Of a DNA stretch of 35,192 bases, positions 25,359 through 32,610 are shown in pieces; the first letter of the stretch is position 1; each line of letters opens with the position of its first letter. Origin of the DNA: CAYZXT01 sp964482515. Its GTDB lineage: Bacteria > Elusimicrobiota > Elusimicrobia > FEN-1173. The DNA lies in contig CAYZXT010000027.1 in assembly GCA_964482515.1 (NCBI GenBank), forward strand, positions 1-35,192. Direction: 5' to 3'. Below the pieces are notes generated by a model. It made no database searches, was not told where the DNA came from, and saw only the letters and a list, made by a program, of their open reading frames with translations. The position numbers and the translations under genes were made by a program.

Positions 25359-26547
25359 AGGAGAACCCAAAGAGATAATTGGCGATGCGATAGTTGTACT
25401 TGAAGACCTTGTCGTACTTGGTGTTGGCGTGGCTCCAGCCCAGGTTGCTCAGTGCGCGGAGCTTGAAACCCTTCGAGATCGGATAGGAAACGCTCAAGGT
25501 CGCGTAGATGTCGCGCACGTGCATCTTCTCCGTCAGATAATTGCCGTCCGCGTCCTGTATCGGACGCTGCGCGTAGTTCCGGTCGCTGAAGGTGCCGGAC
25601 AGGCTCGCCACCCAGGGCGCGCCGCCGAAGGCCGCGGAAAGGCGCGGGCTGAATGAGGTTTGCTTGTAATCGTAATAGTTGGAGAGGAAAAGCGTTTTGC
25701 GGGCGTCGTAGTGGTTCTGGTCGGAATCCTGTGCGGTGTAGGCGCCGCCCAGGTCGCCCACCATTTTGACGTTTTCGCCGAGGAAAATCGGGCGGGACAG
25801 TCCCAGCGCCGCCGTCATGATGCTGTCCTGCCGGTCGGTTCCCGTCAAACTTCCGGCGGCGTTCACGACCGGCTGGTCGCCGAAGTTCCGCAGGTTGTAG
25901 TAGGCCGACATGTTCAACCGGACCTGCGACGGAAGCGGCGCCCAGAACCCGAAGGTCATCAAATGGTTTTGGCTGTTCAGCACGTCCTTGCCCACAAGCT
26001 CCCGGGCCAAGGTGGGATCCTGGGAGGATTCCAGGGATTGGTAGTTCGAAAAATTCAGCGTGTAGAAATCGTAGGCCATCCGCCCGCCGGTTTTGTTGGA
26101 ATGGTTGTATTCCGTTTCGACGCCGCCGGTGTATTTACGGTAGTCGAACAACCCGTTGCCCCACTTCTCATCCTTGGACTCCCGCAAAAACTCATAACGC
26201 GCGCCGCCCGACGCCTTGAACTTCCACCGCTCCAGCGGCTGATAGACACCTTTGACCAGGACCCCGTGGTTGGTGGAATCCTGGAACAGCGTGCCGCCTC
26301 CCGCCAACTCCTGCACGTCCCGCGTTCCCTGGTAGCTGCCCATATAGGTAGGGATCAAGGACCAGCGGTCGTTGAACTTGACGGCCGGCGAAATCGTCAT
26401 GTCGAAGTTTCCGGAAAGCGCGCTGGCGGCGCCATTGTAGAAATGTTGCCCGCCGAAGAAACGGATGTCCGTCACCGGCGTCACGGTCGCGGCGAAGGAA
26501 AACGCCGGAAGCAACATGCTTGAGATGAATGCCGTAAATCGTCTCAT
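25348..26547 (-). CDS. Outer-membrane beta-barrel protein of the surface cassette
   Basis: 399 residues. A signal peptide (about 1-19, ending AFSFA) precedes long stretches of alternating hydrophobic and polar residues rich in Tyr, Phe, Asn and Gly. Strands look like WSLIPTYMGSYQGT, MTAALGLSRPIFLGENVK and LFGFSYEY, with a terminal Tyr as in BAM substrates. I do not recognise a named family. The start overlaps the FecR gene's stop (ATGA), and the end overlaps the giant gene's ATG by 11 bp, so all three are translated from one message. It could be the anchor or pore for the giant protein, or an independent porin-like barrel. Confidence 0.75.
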   Translation of the reverse strand: MRRFTAFISSMLLPAFSFAATVTPVTDIRFFGGQHFYNGAASALSGNFDMTISPAVKFNDRWSLIPTYMGSYQGTRDVQELAGGGTLFQDSTNHGVLVKGVYQPLERWKFKASGGARYEFLRESKDEKWGNGLFDYRKYTGGVETEYNHSNKTGGRMAYDFYTLNFSNYQSLESSQDPTLARELVGKDVLNSQNHLMTFGFWAPLPSQVRLNMSAYYNLRNFGDQPVVNAAGSLTGTDRQDSIMTAALGLSRPIFLGENVKMVGDLGGAYTAQDSDQNHYDARKTLFLSNYYDYKQTSFSPRLSAAFGGAPWVASLSGTFSDRNYAQRPIQDADGNYLTEKMHVRDIYATLSVSYPISKGFKLRALSNLGWSHANTKYDKVFKYNYRIANYLFGFSYEY

Positions 26548-28238
26548 TTTATCAATCCCGACTTGATCAGGATCTTCGGCTCAACCACGAGATCGATCTT
26601 GCGGCCCTGGAACTCCGTGGCCGTCGTGACCTGCTCGTAGTTCCACTTCAAAAGTTCGTCTTTGTATTGCGCGCCGGTCGTCACGTTGGCGAAGGCGCTG
26701 GTCGGCGCGATCTTGCCTTCGTCCGAGATGATGTAGGTGTCCACCGTTTCCGTGGTGGAGTCGCCGTAGTACAACGTCACGCGGTTGTGCAGTTTATCCG
26801 CGCCGTCCGGGGTCTCCACGGTCGGAATGACGTAGCCGCCGGCGAAAGTGAAGTCCGCGTCCAAGTCGGACGCCAGGACGTTGGTGACCGTCGTTTTTTT
26901 CGCGTAGGACTGTTTCGTCACGCCGTTCAGGACGTGGGAATAATCGTTGTAGCGCGTGCGCCAGTAGGTGTCGCCCGTGCTGAAAAACTTATAGCTCTCG
27001 TCCGACGGGTCATAGACCGCCGGCCGGAAATCCCCGGCAAGATACTGTTCATCGGTCAATGTCTGGAACCGGTCGTTGATCGGGTCATAGATTTTATGGT
27101 AAGTCACGCCGTCCACGACGCTGGTTTCGTCCATCGCCACGGTCTTGGTGGTGGAGCCGTCCGGGTCCGTCAACGTGTAATTGGTGCCGTCGAAATCGAT
27201 CTTCACCAGATGTCCGCCCGACGCGTTGTCCTTGATGTAATCCTGGGTGTTGGACTGGCCCATCTCGTATTCCCTTAAATGGTAGGTCGGCTGGGTGGCG
27301 CCCAGCTTGCCGTTGATGTCCCTCAGCGCGACGGACAGGTCCGTGGGCAGTTCGGTGTTGAAAATCCCGCGATAGTAGAAATAATCGAACCGTTCGTCGC
27401 GTTCGTTCAAGACCACCAGTTTGAAAGCCTTTTCCTGGTCCGCGATGGCGACTTCCCGCGGTTTGCGGATGATGTATTCCTCCAACCGCACGCGTTTACC
27501 GTTCACGTCCACCAGCGTCTTGCCTTCCTGGTATTCGGCCAGCCGCATTTCCGCCGCGGCCGCGGACATGACTTCCTCCTTGCTCATTCCCAGGCCCACT
27601 TCGCGGCGCACCGCCGCATGATCGTCGCCCGCGCCGGACTGGCGGCCCGTGGGTTCCGTCAACGGCTGGCCTTCCATAAAGTCCACGCGCTGGCCCGCCG
27701 GGACCATGATCTCCTTGTCTTCCTGTTCCAGGGCGACCAACCCCTTGGATACATCCAGATATCCGTTTTTCTTTTCTTCGTCATAGCCGACTTCAAAGAC
27801 CGTCCCGCGGACCGAAGCGGCGGCGATCGGCGTCCTGACTTCAAATTTGCGGTTGTTCCTGAGCTTGGTGACGACGGATTTAAGGCGGCCGAAGTTGAGG
27901 TTGATCATCCGGTTCGGAGCGATGGACATAAGAACCAATTGAGTTTTGGCCCGGAGCTGAAGTTTGGAACCGTCTTCCATGAGGAGTTCGGCTTGGCCGC
28001 GCTCCCCGGTCTTGATGGCATCGCCGTTCGCCAGCTTGATGCCGGGTTTGGCCACATACCATTTATTCGTCGTGGATTTCACCCTTTTGATATACACCGG
28101 CGCTTTCATGGATTTTAGGATGACATCTTCCGCCAAGGCCGCCGCCGGAACGGACAAAAGAAATACCGCCGCTATCATCAGGGCGGTACAGTGGCGGAGG
28201 CTCAATACTCTGTGTTGGCGACTCGGCAGTGGCGTCAT
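26544..28238 (-). CDS. FecR-domain secreted protein leading the surface cassette
   Basis: 564 residues. Signal peptide at about 1-36 (hydrophobic core AALMIAAVFLLSVPAAALA-like, ending ALA). The FecR domain lies at about 60-180: GIKLANGDAIKTGERGQAEL, LMEDGSKLQLRAKTQL, then TPIAAASVRGTVFEV and a closing AGQRVDF. Residues after about 200 match nothing I know; they are rich in Asp, Thr and Tyr (DGTNYTLTDPDGSTT; TYHKIYDPINDRFQTL). No TonB box, anti-sigma helix or sigma factor gene is present, so this is a stand-alone structural FecR protein rather than the FecR of iron signalling. It is the first gene of the operon, behind a TTGAAA-N17-TAGACT promoter, and has no clear ribosome-binding site. Confidence 0.85.
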   Translation of the reverse strand: MTPLPSRQHRVLSLRHCTALMIAAVFLLSVPAAALAEDVILKSMKAPVYIKRVKSTTNKWYVAKPGIKLANGDAIKTGERGQAELLMEDGSKLQLRAKTQLVLMSIAPNRMINLNFGRLKSVVTKLRNNRKFEVRTPIAAASVRGTVFEVGYDEEKKNGYLDVSKGLVALEQEDKEIMVPAGQRVDFMEGQPLTEPTGRQSGAGDDHAAVRREVGLGMSKEEVMSAAAAEMRLAEYQEGKTLVDVNGKRVRLEEYIIRKPREVAIADQEKAFKLVVLNERDERFDYFYYRGIFNTELPTDLSVALRDINGKLGATQPTYHLREYEMGQSNTQDYIKDNASGGHLVKIDFDGTNYTLTDPDGSTTKTVAMDETSVVDGVTYHKIYDPINDRFQTLTDEQYLAGDFRPAVYDPSDESYKFFSTGDTYWRTRYNDYSHVLNGVTKQSYAKKTTVTNVLASDLDADFTFAGGYVIPTVETPDGADKLHNRVTLYYGDSTTETVDTYIISDEGKIAPTSAFANVTTGAQYKDELLKWNYEQVTTATEFQGRKIDLVVEPKILIKSGLIK

Positions 28239-28307
28239 AAGCGTTTTAAGTTTGTTTTCCCCATTGAAAACTTTCTTTACGCTGCTTACTTCGTGTTTCT
28301 ATTCGCC

Positions 28308-28336
28308 AGTCTAGATGGAGCCCCTCGGAATTTCAA
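28308..28336 (-). promoter_or_regulatory. sigma70-type promoter of the FecR/surface cassette
   Basis: On the minus strand TTGAAA (28336-28331), 17 bp, TAGACT (28313-28308). The predicted leader is about 63 nt. The rest of the 229-bp gap to tatD holds an imperfect 13-bp palindrome at 28405-28417 (ACACCTCAAGTGT) and no clear terminator. Confidence 0.55.
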
Positions 28337-28467
28337 TGGTCAACTTCGGTGATTTTCCTCACGGAGTTTTCTCACACCGTCGGGATCAGCGTTTAAAATA
28401 ATCAACACCTCAAGTGTATCGGGCGTCGAAGATTTTTCAATAGGGATAAAAAATAGTTGCGAAGTAA

Positions 28468-29289
28468 TTACGAAATGAAATTAATGCGGTAAAGACGGCG
28501 GGCATTCTGCGTGGTGAGCCGGTGAACTTCGTCGAGCGGAAGGTTTTTCAGGCGGGCCAGTTCTTCGGCCACGGCGGGGAGATAGGACGGTTCATTCCGC
28601 TGACCGCGCCGGTTTTGAGGCGGGAGATAGGGACTGTCGGTCTCAAGCACGATGGAGTCAAGCGGCAGTCCGCTGAAAACCGCGCGCAGGTCCTCGGCCT
28701 TGGGATAGGTCAGGGGCCCGTCCACGCCGAACATGAAACCGAGCGCCGAACAGGCGGCGGCGAACTCCGAATTTCCCTGGAAACAATGGAGCACGCCGAC
28801 GGGAGGATGTTTTTCCTCGGGCGGCGGTGGGACCAGGTATTTCTGAAAAATCTTCAATAAATCGTCCTGGGCTTGGCGCGACGACTTGTCCGCCTCGCGG
28901 CAATGGATGACCATGGGTTTGTCCTCTTCCATGGCCAACAGCAAAAGGCTTTCGAACGTTTTCAGCTGGACCTCGCGCGGCACGGGATTGCGGAAATAAT
29001 CCAGCCCGATTTCCCCCACTGCCACGGCCTGGGCGTGACGGAGAGCTTCGCGCATCCGCTCCCGCAGCCCCGGATCAGCCTGGTCGGCATGGTGGGGATG
29101 GAACCCGACGGTCCACCATATATAGGAAGGAAAAGCCTCCGCCAGGGTCCGGGCGCGCGCCCATTCCGCCTCGTTGTCCGCGATTTCAATTACCGCGCCG
29201 AGGCCGGCCGCCTTGGCCCGCGCTACCACCTCGGCCCGGTCGGCGTCAAACTGTTTGTCCGCGATGTGCGCGTGGGTATCGATAATCAC
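28468..29289 (-). CDS. tatD: TatD-family metal-dependent nuclease
   Basis: 273 residues, a TIM-barrel hydrolase of the amidohydrolase superfamily. Metal and catalytic residues are complete: H6 and H8 (DTHAH), E93 (VGEIGLDYF), H129 (VIHCRE), H168 (LHCFQG) and D218 (LETDSPYL). Family members act as 3'-5' DNA or RNA exonucleases or D-aminoacyl-tRNA deacylases. The start is GTG at 29289. An extended -10 element (TGCTAAAAT) ends exactly 6 nt before it and no ribosome-binding site is present, so the transcript is probably leaderless. It is divergent from the DUF1003 gene. The radical SAM gene at 15046, of the TatD-linked type, is not adjacent here. Confidence 0.93.
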   Translation of the reverse strand: MIIDTHAHIADKQFDADRAEVVARAKAAGLGAVIEIADNEAEWARARTLAEAFPSYIWWTVGFHPHHADQADPGLRERMREALRHAQAVAVGEIGLDYFRNPVPREVQLKTFESLLLLAMEEDKPMVIHCREADKSSRQAQDDLLKIFQKYLVPPPPEEKHPPVGVLHCFQGNSEFAAACSALGFMFGVDGPLTYPKAEDLRAVFSGLPLDSIVLETDSPYLPPQNRRGQRNEPSYLPAVAEELARLKNLPLDEVHRLTTQNARRLYRINFIS

Positions 29290-29295
29290 GGCGAG

Positions 29296-29304
29296 ATTTT
29301 AGCA
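29296..29304 (-). promoter_or_regulatory. Extended -10 promoter of tatD, leaderless geometry
   Basis: The minus strand reads TGC-TAAAAT, a TGN extended -10 with 5 of 6 -10 bases. Six bases (CTCGCC) separate it from the GTG start codon. Confidence 0.55.
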
Positions 29305-29341
29305 TTTGTTCCGATTCCTTCACGCTTCTCGATCTTCCCTT

Positions 29342-29371
29342 TTGATAAGATTTTGTTTCGTCCCATATATC
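29342..29371 (+). promoter_or_regulatory. Possible sigma70-type promoter of the DUF1003 gene
   Basis: TTGATA (29342-29347), 18 bp, TATATC (29366-29371). It would give a very short leader that still includes the AGGAG site at about 29377. The match is moderate. Confidence 0.4.
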
Positions 29372-29388
29372 CCTTCAGGAGATTTCCC

Positions 29389-29943
29389 ATGCTCGAACAA
29401 AACCACAAGCGCGAATCGAGGAAAAGGCGCCTCGCGGCCGTCATCGGAAAAAATATCCGGACCATTTCCGACCTCCAGCGGATGACGGCGGCGCGGCGGA
29501 CAATCCAAGAGCGTTTCGCGGACGCGATCACGTCATTCGCCGGACGGATGTCCTTCGTTTACTTCCATATCGTTTGGTTTGGACTCTGGATAGCCGCGAA
29601 CTTGGGCTGGATGGGGTTCGCGCCCTTTGATCCGTATCCGTTCAGCCTTTTGACGACGACCGTCTCTCTGGAAGCGATTTTTCTCGCCACCTTTGTCCTG
29701 ATAAGCCAGAACCGCCTGAGCGCCGAGGCGGACCGGCGCGCGGAACTGGACCTCCAGATCGGCCTTCTGACGGAACACGAACTGACGCGGGCGCTGAAGA
29801 TGCTCGACGAAATCCAGGACAAGATGGGCATTCCGAACGATCACGACAAAGAGCTGCGCGATTTGGAAAGGGACGTCCACCCCGAAGACGTTATCGCGGA
29901 AATGGACAAGGTCCAATTGCAGGGAGAAGTCCTTGGAAAATAG
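29389..29943 (+). CDS. DUF1003 domain membrane protein
   Basis: 184 residues. A basic N-terminus is followed by a conserved segment with FADAITSFAGRMSFVYFHIVWF, given here by key words only: a first helix with HIVWFGLWI (about 55-75), a loop with FDPYPFSLLT, and a second helix with LEAIFLATFVLISQNR (about 90-112). This is the DUF1003 pattern of two transmembrane helices ending in SQNR. A charged coiled-coil-like tail contains DRRAELDLQI and ends EMDKVQLQGEVLGK. The ATG is chosen because AGGAG precedes it; the reading frame is open much further upstream but has no signal there. The function of the family is unknown. Confidence 0.85.
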   Translation: MLEQNHKRESRKRRLAAVIGKNIRTISDLQRMTAARRTIQERFADAITSFAGRMSFVYFHIVWFGLWIAANLGWMGFAPFDPYPFSLLTTTVSLEAIFLATFVLISQNRLSAEADRRAELDLQIGLLTEHELTRALKMLDEIQDKMGIPNDHDKELRDLERDVHPEDVIAEMDKVQLQGEVLGK

Positions 29944-30018
29944 CCGCGGGGAACTATTCCGAACACCCCTTGTTAATAAATTGCCGTTCAATCCATTCTG
30001 ATTTGAGAGGAGTTTTCC

Positions 30019-30891
30019 ATGCCTAAAAAAGTTCTCATTACCGGATCCGGCAGCGGGTTCGGTAAATTAATCACCTTCACCCTTCTGAAACAAGGGCACC
30101 AAGTCATCGCTTCGATGCGGGGAATCGACGGGAAGAACAAAGCCGCCGCGACCGAACTTAAAGCTGCCGGGGCCCATATCGTTGAAATCGACGTCACCAA
30201 TGACGCCAGCGTCAACCGGGGCGTGGAGTCCGCCATAAAAACGGCCGGTGGCCTGGACGTCGTAATCAACAACGCCGGCATTGGGGTTTTGGGCCTGCAG
30301 GAGACATTCACGCCGGACGACTGGAAAAAAGTTTTCGACGTGAACGTGTTCGGCGTACAGCGAGTGAACCGCGCAGTCCTGCCGCACATGCGTAAAATGA
30401 ATTCTGGTTTGATCATCCATATTTCCAGTTTATTGGGCCGTATGGCCCTTCCATTTTACGGACCCTACAATGCATCCAAGTGGGCCTTGGAAGCTCTCGC
30501 GGAAAACTACCGTGTGGAGCTTTCCGGCTTTGGGGTGGACGTGTGCATCATCGAGCCGGGCGGCTATCCGACGACTTTCATCGATAATTTAGTGAAACCC
30601 AGCGACGCAACACGTGATTCCAGCTACGGCGATCTCGCCCAAGCGCCGATGGGACTGCTCACCGGCTTCGAAAAGGCCTTGGCGGCCAACAAAGCGCAAG
30701 ACCCTCAAAACGTGGCGAATGCCGTTGCCGCTGTGATCGATACTCCCGCTGGCCAGCGAAGTTTCCGGACCATAGTCGACAAAATGGGCATGGGAGACCA
30801 CATCAAGGGTTATAACGACCAGCTTGAAAAAATCACCGCGGGCGTATACGGCGCGTTCGGCATGGGAGGCATGCTGAAGTTGAAAGTGTGA
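30019..30891 (+). CDS. Short-chain dehydrogenase/reductase (SDR)
   Basis: 290 residues, classical SDR fold. The nucleotide-binding loop is TGSGSGFG (8-15), followed by the structural NNAG (84-87) and the catalytic Ser near 136-137 (HISSLLG), Tyr150 and Lys154 (YNASK). D59 in DVT contacts the cofactor adenine in related enzymes. The region after strand beta-6 (EPGGYPTTF) covers the active site. AGGAG lies 7-8 nt before the ATG. The substrate cannot be read from the sequence. The gene's TGA overlaps the GTG of the deacetylase-family gene (GTGA), so the two enzymes probably act in one pathway. Confidence 0.92.
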   Translation: MPKKVLITGSGSGFGKLITFTLLKQGHQVIASMRGIDGKNKAAATELKAAGAHIVEIDVTNDASVNRGVESAIKTAGGLDVVINNAGIGVLGLQETFTPDDWKKVFDVNVFGVQRVNRAVLPHMRKMNSGLIIHISSLLGRMALPFYGPYNASKWALEALAENYRVELSGFGVDVCIIEPGGYPTTFIDNLVKPSDATRDSSYGDLAQAPMGLLTGFEKALAANKAQDPQNVANAVAAVIDTPAGQRSFRTIVDKMGMGDHIKGYNDQLEKITAGVYGAFGMGGMLKLKV

Positions 30892-31736
30892 AAATCTTCA
30901 GCGACCTTTCCGTCACGGGGTACGATTCCCCCGGACATCCGGAATCGCCGGACCGGGTGCGGCGGAGCCATGATTATCTGTCGGCCGCCGGGCTGAAGCC
31001 GGTCCTGCCGACGGTGAAAGCGACCGAAGCGGACGTGCTCACCGTCCACACTCCCGCCCATTGGAACGCCGTGAAATCCGGAATATACGATGACGCGGAC
31101 ACGCCGCATTTCCCCGGCATCGACGATATCGTCCTCACGAGCCTTTCCGGCGCCCTCTCGGCCTGCGACAGCGCCCTCGACGGCGTTCCGGCCTTCTCGC
31201 TCATGCGCCCGCCCGGCCACCATGCCGGCAAGGAACGCATCGCGGGGTTTTGCTACGTCAACAACCTCGCCGCGGCGTGCCGCCGGGCCATTGCAATAGG
31301 CTGGAAAGTCGCGGTGCTCGACGTGGACGTTCACCACGGCGACGGCACCCAGTCCATCGCCTACAAACAGGACAATTGGCTGTTCATTTCCCTCCACCAA
31401 GTTCCCCTCTATCCCGGCAGCGGGAATGAGTCCCGTGAAAATTGCCTCAACTTCCCCCTGCGGCCCTACACCGGGGAAGAGGAATATCTCCGAACCCTGG
31501 AAGCGGCCATCGGCCGATTGATGGATTTTAAGCCGGATTTACTGGCTGTTTCCGCCGGCTTCGACACCTATAAAGACGATCCCCTGGCCCAAATCAAATT
31601 GGATAAAAAAACCTACAGGGCCATGGGCCGAATGATGGCAGACACCGGATTAAACCGTTTCGCGGTTTTGGAGGGCGGCTACGCAGGGGATTTGCCCTTC
31701 CTGATTGAGAATTTCCTGATCGGCTTCGCCGGCTGA
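30888..31736 (+). CDS. Histone deacetylase-family zinc amidohydrolase (AcuC/acetylpolyamine type)
   Basis: 282 residues. The arginase/deacetylase fold is complete in its motifs: RPPGHHAG (107-114, H111 and H112), GFCYVNN (120-126), zinc ligands D147 and H149 in DVDVHHGDGTQ, D226 in SAGFDTYKDDPL, and the catalytic-type Tyr265 in EGGY. Bacterial members remove acetyl or related acyl groups from lysines, polyamines or small amides. The GTG start overlaps the SDR stop, so it is translationally coupled. No acetyltransferase gene is nearby. Whether the target is a protein or a small metabolite is open. Confidence 0.92.
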   Translation: MKIFSDLSVTGYDSPGHPESPDRVRRSHDYLSAAGLKPVLPTVKATEADVLTVHTPAHWNAVKSGIYDDADTPHFPGIDDIVLTSLSGALSACDSALDGVPAFSLMRPPGHHAGKERIAGFCYVNNLAAACRRAIAIGWKVAVLDVDVHHGDGTQSIAYKQDNWLFISLHQVPLYPGSGNESRENCLNFPLRPYTGEEEYLRTLEAAIGRLMDFKPDLLAVSAGFDTYKDDPLAQIKLDKKTYRAMGRMMADTGLNRFAVLEGGYAGDLPFLIENFLIGFAG

Positions 31737-31753
31737 TGTTTATGTGATTGTCG

Positions 31754-31782
31754 TTGACATGGACGTCGGATTTCATTATAAT
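31754..31782 (+). promoter_or_regulatory. Perfect consensus sigma70 promoter of the rpsP operon
   Basis: TTGACA (31754-31759), exactly 17 bp, TATAAT (31777-31782): 6 of 6 in both hexamers. The predicted leader is about 23 nt and carries GAGGAG before the rpsP ATG. Confidence 0.85.
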
Positions 31783-31811
31783 TCAACCCACATTTTGCAG
31801 AGGAGAAACCC

Positions 31812-32072
31812 ATGGTTCGTTTACGTTTTCAACGGGTGGGACGCCCGCATACGTCCCATTTTCGTTTAGTGGCTATTCACGGAACAAAAGCCCGCGATGC
31901 CGCCGCTTTGGAAGTCCTCGGACACTATCACCCCCAGGAAAAGACCAACAAGATTACGGTCGACTCCGAACGCTTGAAGTACTGGATGTCCAAAGGCGCA
32001 CAGCCGTCCGACACGGTCCGCTCTGCGCTCAAGATAGCCGGCGTTTGGGGCCAGCTGCAAACCGCGTCCTAA
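31812..32072 (+). CDS. rpsP: 30S ribosomal protein S16
   Basis: 86 residues, normal length. The N-terminus MVRLRFQRVGRPHTSHFRLV and the segment ALEVLGHYHPQ, then LKYWMSKGAQPSDTV, are characteristic. It is a primary assembly protein of the small subunit. GAGGAG precedes the ATG, and the gene leads a seven-gene unit of ribosome and tRNA functions. Confidence 0.96.
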   Translation: MVRLRFQRVGRPHTSHFRLVAIHGTKARDAAALEVLGHYHPQEKTNKITVDSERLKYWMSKGAQPSDTVRSALKIAGVWGQLQTAS

Positions 32073-32086
32073 TCCTTTTTTTCGTC

Positions 32087-32326
32087 ATGCCTTCGCCCGT
32101 GGAGTTCGTTTTGTCCATTGTGAAGTCTTTGGTCGACAAACCGGACCAGGCCGAGGCGCGCTGGGTGGAAAACCCCGACGGCGGAATGGTTGAAGTGAAA
32201 GTCCCGGCCGAAGACCGGGGCAAAGTCATCGGCAAACGCGGGCGGACGATACAGTCCCTCCGCACGCTGGCCACCGCGGCTTTCGGCAAAGAAGGCGGCC
32301 GCGTGGGCGTGGAGATAGTCGAATAG
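32087..32326 (+). CDS. khpA: KH-domain RNA-binding protein KhpA
   Basis: 79 residues with a single type II KH domain: VPAEDRGKVIGKRGRTIQSL holds the GxxG loop as GKRG. The C-terminus ends GVEIVE, as in KhpA homologues, so the protein is complete. With KhpB it binds small and messenger RNAs in other bacteria. It is the second gene of the unit, the standard place. The ATG has no ribosome-binding site but follows an odd T-rich stretch after the rpsP stop. Confidence 0.9.
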   Translation: MPSPVEFVLSIVKSLVDKPDQAEARWVENPDGGMVEVKVPAEDRGKVIGKRGRTIQSLRTLATAAFGKEGGRVGVEIVE

Positions 32327-32397
32327 CTTACAAGCCGAAGTCCGAACGGCCCGCCAAGGTTCCCAACATTCCCCCGGGCGCCTATCGCGTCCAGGAT

Positions 32398-32610
32398 TTG
32401 GACGGCAGTCGGGTGGAGACCGTCGAGGGCGAGTTCCTCGGAATATTCAAGGATGTCATCGCCACCCGGGCCAACGACATCTTCGTGGTGCAGGGAACGA
32501 AGGAATATTTGATCCCGGCGCTCAAGACAGTGGTCCTTGAAATCAATTTGACGGAAAAGCTGATCAAAGTGAAGTTGCCCGCGGGCCTGCGGGATATTTA
32601 TGAAAGCTAA
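32398..32610 (+). CDS. rimM: RimM-like protein reduced to the C-terminal PRC-barrel
   Basis: Between khpA and trmD, where rimM normally lies, the sequence encodes only the PRC-barrel half of RimM: GAYRVQDLDG, EGEFLGIFKDVIATRANDIF, VVQGTKEYLIPALKTVV and the end VKLPAGLRDIYES. The N-terminal RimM domain (about 85 residues in relatives) has no room, because khpA ends at 32326. The only standard start in frame is TTG at 32398, which would cut off the first strand of the barrel; homology begins earlier, at about 32362. The frame is open back to 32194 without ATG, GTG or TTG. One option is ATA at 32323, overlapping the khpA stop, with GGAG 8 nt upstream. RimM assists maturation of the 30S head by binding S19. 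The end overlaps the trmD ATG. Confidence 0.72.
   Translation: MDGSRVETVEGEFLGIFKDVIATRANDIFVVQGTKEYLIPALKTVVLEINLTEKLIKVKLPAGLRDIYES

Noticed and set aside
26544..28238. FecR-type anti-sigma regulator of an iron-uptake system
   Set aside because: There is no sigma factor, TonB-dependent receptor or anti-sigma helix nearby; the protein has an ordinary signal peptide and an extracytoplasmic FecR domain only.
28405..28417. Imperfect 13-bp palindrome between tatD and the FecR gene as an operator
   Set aside because: It is short, contains a mismatch, lies about 70 bp upstream of the promoter and occurs once; too weak to call.
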